Assembly: GCA_902785555.1 (NCBI GenBank)
Contig: CACZZB010000013.1
Location: 1-50,893 of the forward strand
Length of the DNA: 50,893 bases
Reading direction: 5' to 3'
Origin: an uncultured Ruminococcus sp.
GTDB taxonomy: Bacteria > Bacillota > Clostridia > Oscillospirales > Acutalibacteraceae
Shown: piece after piece, positions 45,301 to 50,893 of the stretch
Numbering within the stretch: the first letter of the stretch is position 1
Layout of the letters: each line of letters starts with the position of its first letter
The notes under the pieces: generated by a model
What the model was told of the DNA's origin: nothing
Seen by the model: only the letters and a program-made list of their open reading frames with translations
The model's database searches: none
Translations under genes and position numbers: made by a program

Positions 45301-48300
45301 TCAGCTGCGGTAATTATTCCGTCATCAGGAGAATATGTCGCATTGTAGCCCTCAAGAGGATTTTCCACTACTTTATAAACATACTTATTATTTGCCGAAT
45401 CGTAAACGGGAAGTTTGTCAAACTCTGCTGACATGGAATTGCTGTATGCTACATCTTTTGTTCTGAAATTAATGTATGTGCCACTCTCATTCTTTTGCTG
45501 CAAAGTCAAGGAAACAGGAGAATTACGATACTTATTCAAGCTGTCATCATACATCAAAGCATTATATGTCCATTGTTTTGTTACTCCAATCTTTGTCACC
45601 GGCAAAGTATTTAGAATATTGAACTGCATATTGCCTGTTACAGAATCAGTTTCAAGTGTACAGCTTCCAAAGTAGCCATAACGCTTACTGCCGCAAGTAA
45701 ATTTGTTTCCGGCATCTTCACCGCTTGTATGATAGGCTTCTGCAATCTGTTCTAAAGAAGCTGTATCATCTGTTGCATCCTCCTGCACCTTGTAAGAAAC
45801 GACTGTTGTACCGTCTTTTTTATATCTCGGCAGATTTTCAAATTTCACACCGTTTTTATCCGTATTCTCAATGACCTTTACATTATTATAAGTACTTGGT
45901 ACGTTTATATTGTCACTGCTCAAAGTTACTTTTACATTGTAGTGCAAATCGTTTCCATTTTCACAGTCGTTATCCTGCCAGCTTTTTGCAACAATAACCT
46001 CTATTGTATCGAGTTTATTGGTTATATCAAAGGTCTGTTTAAGAATAGTGTTGCCGTCCCATGTTGAGCCTGATGAAAGCTCATCAACAGATGTGACTTT
46101 CTGCTTATCTGTATAGCCTGATGTTTTGTCATAATCATCCGCAATGCGATACTGACAAGCTTCATAAGCCTTTACAGATGCTTCGGTTATCTTGAAATTA
46201 TAAGAGGTGTTATTCGCATCATACTTCACTGTCGTTGTAGTATCTTTTGTGCCGGATTTATACCAGTCCTCTTTATATGTATCAGTATTTGTCGGATGTA
46301 TGTCCGTATAAGTATTATCGTCTGCCGTACTTAACTTTCTTGAAATCGTCAGGTCTATGCTGTCGGTAACAGTTTCACCCTTGTTCTTATCATTGATATT
46401 GCTCGGTCTTAAATTGAATTCATTATTCTGGTCAAGCCAATGTTTCTTGACCTGAACAGCCGTCAGAGGAAGTACATCTGTGATATGATAACGGCTGGTA
46501 TATGTTCTGCCCGAATCATTTTTTGTATACTTGACTGCACTGCCTTCATAACCGTAATCACGCTGACTTGTATCTGCTTTAAGCTGTTCAAATTCTGTTT
46601 CTCCTGCGTTGGATGTTGCATAATCATTCCATGAACCTACATCGGCAATATTATCTGTACCTGTTGAAGGTGATTGATTGGTCTTTGATTCCGTCACCTT
46701 GTAGACAATGACATTACCGTTTTTGTCGTATATCGGAACATTTTTGAACACAACGCCCTGTGGAGTATTAGCTGCAAATGCCTCTGCCGCAATATACTTC
46801 GTGTTATCATTATAAACAGTTGTTTGTGTTGTACCGTTATCAAAAGTTGTTGTACCTTTCAATGTAACAGCTGTTGTATAATGGAGTTTTTTACTCAGGT
46901 CGGAAACTTTGTCATTACCCTCAGTAACGCCATAACCGTTGTCGTCCCACTCCTTTGTAACAAGAAAATCTCTTGTTACAGGTGTGTTCTTGACGTATAT
47001 CGTCTTATCGGCAGGATTAGAGTTAATATTGCTTGGGGTAGTCAACAAATTTGTGCCTGTAATGGTTTTGCCGTCACCTGTATATCCCGAAGCTGTTCCG
47101 TAATAATTAGTATTGTCTGCAGAATACTCACTCTTATATACATGACCGTTTACTTCAAATGTTTCCTTGACATAATACGTAACAGCCTGCCATTTTTCGG
47201 GAGTCCCCGGTTTCGTTGCCGTACCGTCTACATTGATATATACCGGCAAGTGTGTAAATACATGGGTACTTTCATACTGACTTTCATCATAACCGTTAGT
47301 GGAAGCATTATCCGAAACAGCTTGGAAATTGTTGGTATCTAATTCCAAAGTCGGTTCATACAGGTATGTTTCACCCTGTGCAATTTTTGTATCAATATGT
47401 GTTTTTATACCGATAATCGCTGTCGTATCTTCCGACACTTTATGGTCTGTAAAGGTAGTTCCGTCACTGTTCATGTATCTGCACCAGAGTTCAACCTTTA
47501 TCTTCGACAGGTCAGTTGGGCGGATAGTATCCTTGTAGCCGACATCATTCCATATCTTCTTGACAGTAAGCTGTTTTTCCGTGATATCATACTTGTTGGT
47601 AAACGTGTAGTCGGTATTCATGATAGAACTGTCATCAGTTCTTGCAGTCGGATTACCTTTAACATAAGAACTGCTGTACTGAGCAGGTGTGACTTCGACT
47701 ATCTGATATGAATATTCATTATTTTGAGCATCATATTTACGCTGTTTGCCGAAATCAACTTTCCAGTTGTTGTCTTGTGTTGCATTCAGACTTGCTACAT
47801 CAGTCCATGACGTTTCCGTGCTGATTTTTCTTTGCAGCTTGAACGTAACACTCGTTGGACGGACTTTATCACGGTTGTATTCATCGTCCCATTCTTTCTG
47901 AGCCGTAAAGCTGACAAGCGGAAGTGTATTTGTGATAGTGATAGAACCGTCACCGCCTGTAAGTGTAACACCACCGGAAATACTGCTTTCATAACCGTAT
48001 TGCTGTCCTGTTTCAGTTGCCGAATATGATATAGCTGTACCATTGGCATCATATACCGGTAAATTGACAAACTCACAAGACTCTGCACCTGCTGTTATAG
48101 TGTCGCTGTTGCTGTAATTGCTTGACTGAATAACAAGTTCATGCTGGGCATTTTCTACATACTTGCCATAACTTGCCGCTAAACCAACCGTAATATCATA
48201 GTGAAGTGTATTTGTATCGGTATAATTTTTATCTACCCAGTTTTTGTACACTGTCACTTTTTTGGTATCGAGGGTATTTTTAACTTCAAGCGGTTTGGTA

Positions 48301-50893
48301 AGTGCTGTTGCACCGTTTGTTGACGTATCAGCCGGGGCAATGTCGATATAATTTAGATACTGTGTCGGATATACGGGGTCTTTATAGGCATTGACCTTTG
48401 TTTCTGTCACCTTAAAGAGATAAGGATGATTATTTATGTCATATTTCAGCAGTTTTGTATAGGTGTATGTCCATTTATTGCTGTTTTTTGACGGGAATGT
48501 AGCTGCTGTGACATAATCTTTATTTGTCGCTGATAATGCTGCTCCCCATATCTGTGAACCAAGAGCACTACTATCCAAATCACTTGTTGAGCTTGTAGCT
48601 GAATGGTAAATACTCAATTTATCCGCAATATCTTCCGGTCGGAGATTGAATTTATTGCTTTGGTCATCCCATTCCTTTTCAACTTTAACAGCGGTCAAAG
48701 GAAGTGTATTGAGGATATTGAACTGCATATTGCCGTTAGTGTCGGTTTCCAGCTTACAGCTTCCGACATAACCATAACGCTTACTGCCGACAGTAAATTT
48801 ATCTGTCGTTGCCGTACCCGCATCGTTATAAGCGTTGGAAATCTGTCCTCTTTCGCCTATTGGCTGATTTTCAACAGTAGCCGTATCATTTGTAGCGTAC
48901 TCTGTCACTTTGTATACAACAGATGTAGTACCATCTTTCTTGTATCTCGGCACATTCGCAAACTCAACACCGTTTTTGTCTGTATTTGCAATGACTTTAT
49001 TCTCGCTGTAATTACCTCCTGCAAGCATTGTAATATCTGTACTCGAAAGTGTAATTTTGACATTGTAGTGCAAATTATTTCCATTTTCATAACCGTTGTC
49101 TTCCCACTTTTTAGCCACTCTGACATTGATAGTGTCAAGTTTATTGGTTATCTCGAAAGCTTCAACCAATGGATTAGTACCATCCCATGCAAGTTGTTTT
49201 GCAACAACACTACTTTCTGAATTATTGATTTCCACACTTGTAACTTTTTGCTTTTCGGTCTTTTTACTGTCATCATTATAGTCACTTACTGCACAGTAAT
49301 GAGGTTCTTTGTAAGCAGGAACTTGGTCTTCTGTAATTTGGAAAGTATAAGCATTATTATTGATGTCATACTTCAACAGTTTTTTGTAGGTGTAAGTCCA
49401 CTCATTTCCACTTGACGGAATATTACTTTCAGACTTATACCAATCTTTAAACTCCGCTTCATGTGCGTTTGTACCCACAATTTCAGTTGGTTTGAGGTCT
49501 GCATAATTGCTTTCAGAATTTATCTTTTTTGATAGAGTCAAATAAATACTGTCAGCAGTATTTTCACCCTTGTTCTTATCATTGATATTGCTCGGTCTTA
49601 ATTTAAACTGATTGTTTTGGTCGTCCCAGTGCTTTTGAACCTTAACGGCAGTCAATGGAAGTGTATTGAGGATATTGAACTGCATATTGCCGTTAGTTTC
49701 GGTTTTCAGCTTACAGCTTCCCTCATAGCCGTAACGATAACTTGAACGTGTAAAGAGGGTTGTCGTTTCACCTTCGTTTTTATAAGCGTTGCTTATCTGT
49801 CCATAGGAGGCATTATCATTCGTTGCATCCTCTTTTACTTTGTACACAGCAAGAGTATTTTCATCAACATATTTCGGCAGACTTTCAAATCTTAAATTAC
49901 TGTCTTTGTCTTTTATACCAATGATTTTTTCATTGGTATAGGTATTTGGTATGGTTATATTGTCACCGCTCAGAGTTACCTTTACATTGTAGTGGAGCTT
50001 TTCACTTGTTTCGGAAACTTTGGCAGTATCCGACTCAACACCATAACCGTTATCGTCCCAGCTTTTTGCGACAACAACATCTATCGTTTCAAGTGTATTT
50101 GTGACAGATACATCATTATCGCCGGTTGCTTTAAGAAAATCACCTTCCAATTCCGTCTTGCTGATAGTGAACTTTGAAGCTGTAAGTTCTTTCGTTCCCG
50201 TCACGATTTTTTTCACAGCATTGTTGTCACGCATTACCTTGAAATACATATCTTTACATTCGGGAATATTGTTTTTTTTCACCGTAAGATAGACTTTACC
50301 ATTGTCAATGTATGTTTCTTGGATAATCAAATCATTGCCGTTGGTCTGATTGGTTGGATTCCATTCCTTTATTACATAAGTATACTCATGTTCATCATCG
50401 TACTTTTGGGGGAGATTGGAAATATTTATCGTCAAAGCCTGTTCATTAGCCAACAAATGTGAAAATGACATCACACCGTTTTCATCAGCTTCGGACTTCT
50501 CTCCTCTGCAAAATGCCTTTACATGATCTTCGCCAATAGTTTTTACAAGCTCTTCATCGCCACCATCAATATGACGGAAAATCCGGAAATACAATTTCGG
50601 GTATGTTTTTGTTACTGTCAAAACGCCATCTGGATAACTTGCTTCAATCTGTTGATGTATAGCAGCGCCGTGTTCATCATATTCCTTGATAGTATACTCA
50701 CTGATTTCATGATTTTCTTCCGGCAAATCATTAACTGTCGCTTTCAAAACACTATCATTCGCATATGATTTTGAAACCTCAATCATACCTGTTTTGTCAG
50801 CTTCAATGGAATGGATACCAACTTCTGCCGACAAAACTTTTTCATATGTGATATTTTTCAAAAGTTCAGCCGAACCACCTGTGGGAGTTCTGT
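36366..50893 (-). CDS. Giant Cna-B/SpaA isopeptide-domain surface protein with inserted CBM-like modules (N-terminus beyond window)
   Basis: The frame is open from the right edge to a stop at 36366, over 4,840 codons, so the true start is outside; an internal TTG at 50861 is not a good start. Residues are numbered from that TTG. Residues 1-2150 are tandem Cna-B-type beta domains with V-AK-W-D, LHYNVKVTL, YKV-E and ITNTLP motifs, the Lys and Glu positions of intramolecular isopeptide bonds. Residues 1900-2180 are SpaA-like (GAKFALTY, LTETEAPQGFLP, FVEVQAPEGYEW). Residues 2178-4035 are an insert of about a dozen beta modules (DYIYF, SWDN, YAYFYGG, WPG). Then more SpaA domains (GKYFWKEIEAPYGYEI, GTYYLEEV) and a C-terminus with no LPxTG motif or membrane helix. 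It is probably an adhesin or fibre protein that binds glycans; function is inferred. Confidence 0.9.
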   Translation of the reverse strand, partial: RTPTGGSAELLKNITYEKVLSAEVGIHSIEADKTGMIEVSKSYANDSVLKATVNDLPEENHEISEYTIKEYDEHGAAIHQQIEASYPDGVLTVTKTYPKLYFRIFRHIDGGDEELVKTIGEDHVKAFCRGEKSEADENGVMSFSHLLANEQALTINISNLPQKYDDEHEYTYVIKEWNPTNQTNGNDLIIQETYIDNGKVYLTVKKNNIPECKDMYFKVMRDNNAVKKIVTGTKELTASKFTISKTELEGDFLKATGDNDVSVTNTLETIDVVVAKSWDDNGYGVESDTAKVSETSEKLHYNVKVTLSGDNITIPNTYTNEKIIGIKDKDSNLRFESLPKYVDENTLAVYKVKEDATNDNASYGQISNAYKNEGETTTLFTRSSYRYGYEGSCKLKTETNGNMQFNILNTLPLTAVKVQKHWDDQNNQFKLRPSNINDKNKGENTADSIYLTLSKKINSESNYADLKPTEIVGTNAHEAEFKDWYKSESNIPSSGNEWTYTYKKLLKYDINNNAYTFQITEDQVPAYKEPHYCAVSDYNDDSKKTEKQKVTSVEINNSESSVVAKQLAWDGTNPLVEAFEITNKLDTINVRVAKKWEDNGYENGNNLHYNVKITLSSTDITMLAGGNYSENKVIANTDKNGVEFANVPRYKKDGTTSVVYKVTEYATNDTATVENQPIGERGQISNAYNDAGTATTDKFTVGSKRYGYVGSCKLETDTNGNMQFNILNTLPLTAVKVEKEWDDQSNKFNLRPEDIADKLSIYHSATSSTSDLDSSALGSQIWGAALSATNKDYVTAATFPSKNSNKWTYTYTKLLKYDINNHPYLFKVTETKVNAYKDPVYPTQYLNYIDIAPADTSTNGATALTKPLEVKNTLDTKKVTVYKNWVDKNYTDTNTLHYDITVGLAASYGKYVENAQHELVIQSSNYSNSDTITAGAESCEFVNLPVYDANGTAISYSATETGQQYGYESSISGGVTLTGGDGSITITNTLPLVSFTAQKEWDDEYNRDKVRPTSVTFKLQRKISTETSWTDVASLNATQDNNWKVDFGKQRKYDAQNNEYSYQIVEVTPAQYSSSYVKGNPTARTDDSSIMNTDYTFTNKYDITEKQLTVKKIWNDVGYKDTIRPTDLSKIKVELWCRYMNSDGTTFTDHKVSEDTTAIIGIKTHIDTKIAQGETYLYEPTLELDTNNFQAVSDNASTNGYDESQYESTHVFTHLPVYINVDGTATKPGTPEKWQAVTYYVKETFEVNGHVYKSEYSADNTNYYGTASGYTGDGKTITGTNLLTTPSNINSNPADKTIYVKNTPVTRDFLVTKEWDDNGYGVTEGNDKVSDLSKKLHYTTAVTLKGTTTFDNGTTQTTVYNDNTKYIAAEAFAANTPQGVVFKNVPIYDKNGNVIVYKVTESKTNQSPSTGTDNIADVGSWNDYATSNAGETEFEQLKADTSQRDYGYEGSAVKYTKNDSGRTYTSRYHITDVLPLTAVQVKKHWLDQNNEFNLRPSNINDKNKGETVTDSIDLTISRKLSTADDNTYTDIHPTNTDTYKEDWYKSGTKDTTTTVKYDANNTSYNFKITEASVKAYEACQYRIADDYDKTSGYTDKQKVTSVDELSSGSTWDGNTILKQTFDITNKLDTIEVIVAKSWQDNDCENGNDLHYNVKVTLSSDNINVPSTYNNVKVIENTDKNGVKFENLPRYKKDGTTVVSYKVQEDATDDTASLEQIAEAYHTSGEDAGNKFTCGSKRYGYFGSCTLETDSVTGNMQFNILNTLPVTKIGVTKQWTYNALMYDDSLNKYRNSPVSLTLQQKNESGTYINFRTKDVAYSNSMSAEFDKLPVYDSANNKYVYKVVENPLEGYNATYSPDDGIITAAETATPSVTVTNTQITGGATVIKVDKTHYDAYSNHTSGLYSDIVIPGAKFALTYNNGTPVKVKQDTDKSYIPDVNGNNIVESGDDGKIIFKNFPLNTYTLTETEAPQGFLPSGTPAVFTIDVNSGTSTTADKVTYDSGFIQGNSNVKNRIGNLQHVEETKITLVKEDATDTKIQLPNATYYFLQMKVYEYYHEEGVNKEQYIEAADNALKECKGVLTDAVKEYWQTSDEVNGELISYIYTTDSNGMIGPITGIMEGRYAFVEVQAPEGYEWSYCEPFEITSDNKVVPVEHKDPRKAVSLKILKEDKYHNGLEGGIFELWYKPDVVTPPTYSINSPVTSPIPSQTIDSTNTKPAIPNAAQDTVQHHTVTYSYSEMGTVPTAESSNWVLPRTDNDYIFFEDVDCYSADHWFWKNNTNIVTTYHKDSRGLTMGELNNESNTDIVAEFFSDSNGTNSIGKYKVWERFVYYTDSGVTYNASNSQSPSTGRTQNIIWKIQPPDGAKSVRFILGWNGLSNSTKVFEFTKGNLYRRNNNGSQQSVTNAGVWDNLGAKSSEVGNNDDRTAGNSGVAYKALPQKIIFRRNHYYCWDNIHIEFFKQTGTDTYEPVGERFPGYMMEPYAYAKADYRIEFDDRTENAGDLCYEIAIPKGATHFRINNGTTSTHSSNTSSDYYKGYGYYYTAITEIDFSAESANKKNYNNYWKFDSDSQSIKKGGTLTRWTENEITKGNGTIHDTVYDNNATAFEVESDHDFIYFTKPSSWDNVYAYFYGGGDLRQDNWQRAIWSIWPGVLPFNSELQYDPTNINGSNVFNDNINTVQLLPGAKFKNKYNETVYRFKRPLGDNRNYTKVIFSNGLVGAGTAIGNLNGKETNVITYTLGKGYYAYNENASKTGVGEWTQEQSNSTIPYTFRTSGGTVDYIYIKNNATNSWDDIHIKFYNGSTQILQQNTGYVMKYTGKLNGEDTEWYKVPVPQNATTFSLNNGNDKSSSTVNNSKSTAKYPILEYSANPTTSGYTKTGSMVYQIADTPTSDTTYALTLCSPTMTRTETESTESNEQVNDADYISRGDKLNIVDMNNGWSLSNKPQIRFYDENNIKIGEKDFYSGIMSKAENSGTYNGKHWWSLDIPSAATSFTINGDGHYQIYPKTISNSGAEDTTFTTGGMYYKTTGANTAEIIWPTFTNGVSSGSGTGNYDERGDYLYLVCGQSNNWNNMYVTFYSDEKGENVISNADNIQMKYTGSLSKATDGTIPEDGKTTVIPEAVGHWYKAAIPYSAKSFKVYDATSSPTKQLDKAYPIYTKRTKISPYKDDYTLGGMQYRISDSESAGVYTLGLASAYNDGKPFYPNFTENEVIEWPEGDSVPTSSETTTIDPTVVGEYKSASVVPIPQSTASEPDDMPVLYDTGTATSNETVTYSWSDGNPNYDYIRFDTGELGSSDYSWGLVEDVIEAHFFNNDSDKNCDWGNEVSKMTSEGNGIWKIAIPKKDDNITAKYQYVIFHRSLYDGDANQTVDIDLSRYGSGGFGYKFLGLTAQDGQKRKVSVSEPAGEPTKYLKFINNAGWTINSGEYIQAKFLDDENHQIGTTVNMTNISVNTWQFDMSANENPYGSATKVVFSNNGSDSQKVETDLQGIAPKKGWGYTFTAKNTGYLYVVLDEWRNTNVDVIVRSSSHGNSNDNNYLTSAINWDDSGYDGYNRKISSDYLYNDIYLTCDGFSNTHTIGVTPVAGEVWKIKSNLDWEKIKTLGGNFGGDWSEQDITYPVVSNDGNTKSATYQPEDRYSYISNLTNTTGNGNDYNFITINTGIEKPYIKFYATTDGTGNVIGGVESGINLEDAKLNGSSTVGTKIGDNKYRIRLPKNAKSFAVGDGTNYSNATVLDDSKEYTYTVTKDGSAVTISDTTDRIGLHNGADISILEPTTDFDYIYFTDKDSWNSNGSKTIYAYYYGGIDGEYNTWPGVPAQKVYTDNSGKSVYVFQPPKQGSDSKVYPYVIFNNGSASDRKITQKIEYQMGYNYTPNDTTANYGTKSAYATDDVYKAQGRPDDNDTNSENQTNTITLSDKYIFFVNNGTKDLRAGATGRYKLDDVHIRFFDENNNPIGNTAGYKMYELMAEYEGDEVYRVRIPDSAKKFQITNGIGKNAANSTYNNYRYSEVKDIKENGLYRFVRSAVNNFGENSTSAYANANGLNGTVTIQNIGTPLYYLELLNEEKESDDGLIVIGGSDEPVYLATVETGYDGLTKWITALRTKTVNGKEVVDDEYLKNTLDDIKNTSVTEVKVKKWGKYFWKEIEAPYGYEIDVETLPTFKVGAEESELAAYVQSATDSPKTGAVQLTKTAKEKVGNTDIGNALDGFKFRLYDNSDIRKEIKLVRKAGLQEYYVYPDNPTQKQQEILSKMLSERVDSENDTSDYVWEHNSDGTDFEYYNTGDDSNSPETDEHGQIKIENIPWGTYYLEEVAVKENSGYVYTNSNADKSDNRNKVYFTVGRNNCLDVQELSCTDEMQPAYIRLFEHINMKKEAWGDPTFIFKIKQTANYINGALTDTDGKEMLVALTVNEDNEVITQIVEKYDSNGEIKFTADPLGIDYANWLVEGTTESEYKGMYHIDDEGRIRVEPGKYEITRMPVSRYEFVADTWKLEDDNTSNIYETHKHTEQNPTMTGKEPKVEVTIPASKTAMVHYYDKVAYYDKFSEVQENINTFYSLDNDNKHETIKGIRIAEYHVDKTKDDISGDDTLTVSLTDNTRFKAYMVLADGSERAMTDDEIKKLGISYTYKTHDDKNFGSYTDKTKNDFSYDNANDKIKVNNSSRYNDEIYTLTAKYNSYETDFELIMAESDKPKTLYTRQVVFKSDIVNGVDTPNVSYFVDSIIHDSVEENPEEIHTGEYEFTFIILDDETKETGDTDKITVYDVRHNGRSIGKSNEWETIVNKLINVSDGNSAFEINESFRQGSGLSITYSFASWLNTSGENLTASYDDIKENIMSDLNDTSPIVFTAQLS
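38760..44330 (-). other. Insert of repeated carbohydrate-binding-like modules inside a SpaA domain
   Basis: The segment encodes about 1,857 residues between the two halves of one SpaA domain. The first half is KILKEDKYHNGLEGGIFELW and the second YLATVETGYDGLTKW then GKYFWKEIEAPYGYEI. About twelve modules share a pattern: D-YIYF or YLYL, SW-N, a Y/F-rich strand, IP-A-F-ING, and YY-T. Two carry AYYYGGIDGEYNTWPG-type sequence (WPG near 42955 and 39475), reminiscent of CBM26-type starch-binding domains. Family assignment needs profile search; the domain split is seen from motif order. Confidence 0.65.
48701..49740 (-). repeat. Long internal DNA repeats encoding Cna-B units
   Basis: The strings GTATTGAGGATATTGAACTG and TGCATATTGCCGTTAG recur at 48701-48740 and 49658-49695, a period near 957 nt, and in diverged form near 45609. 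A second string, CTTATCATTGATATTGCTCG, occurs near 46386 and 49574. These mark duplication of blocks of two to three domains. Confidence 0.8.

Noticed and set aside
36366..50893. Many plus-strand open frames opposite the giant gene, for example 39081-40025
   Set aside because: They are antisense shadows with biased composition (I, V, C, R rich), no ribosome sites, and no family motifs.

Overview
The window looks like a chromosomal segment of a low-GC, spore-forming Clostridia, closest in style to Ruminococcus-type Oscillospiraceae. The reasons are AT-rich intergenic DNA with consensus sigma-A promoters, strong AGGAGG ribosome sites with some TTG and GTG starts, a spoIIGA-sigE pair, GatCAB, the L21-Prp-L27 cassette with a cleavable L27 leader, and a PerR plus reversed rubrerythrin peroxide defence. 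No 16S gene is present, so the genus is an inference.

Layout. 1-10.2 kb, mostly minus strand: a Dabb-domain protein cut by the left edge, a small Lys/Ala-rich DUF6465-like protein, acetate kinase divergent from tmcAL, a Cu/Zn SOD-like protein, a metallophosphoesterase, serA and serC separated by an inverted-repeat element, and a membrane protein paired with a LytTR regulator that has a candidate operator. 10.3-14.9 kb, plus strand: HAD phosphatase, RluA-type pseudouridine synthase, MazF without MazE, spoIIGA-sigE and ThrH. ThrH can supply the last step of the SerA-SerC serine pathway. 15-25.4 kb, minus strand: ispE, aminotransferase, Lrp, patatin, mrnC, obgE, a GT-C-type membrane glycosyltransferase, rpmA, prp, rplU with an L21 leader, a small membrane protein, a P-loop kinase-like protein and a membrane HD-GYP protein. 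25.5-28.9 kb, plus strand: polysaccharide deacetylase, amidase, perR, rubrerythrin and a TM2 protein. 28.9-32.3 kb, minus strand: gatCAB.

The most remarkable region is 32.3-35.7 kb on the minus strand. A consensus-like promoter is followed by five tandem, non-identical, roughly 106-146-nt RNA units with 16-20-nt spacers, then the Ro60/Rsr gene, then a 14-repeat MORN protein. Each unit has a closing stem with the same internal motif (UGCA on the 5' strand, GAUUU on the 3' strand) and encloses tRNA arms with real T-loop and D-arm sequences. In four of the five the tRNA halves are in permuted order, as in bacterial YrlA Y RNAs. The join between tRNA and stem differs between units, so this looks like a diversified Y-RNA array feeding one Ro protein.

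The right 14.5 kb is a single open frame (queT lies just beyond its end), encoding more than 4,800 residues of a giant surface protein. It has tandem Cna-B/SpaA isopeptide domains, and one SpaA domain appears to be interrupted by about 1,850 residues of repeated beta-rich modules that resemble starch-binding CBM26-type domains. Its start lies beyond the right edge.
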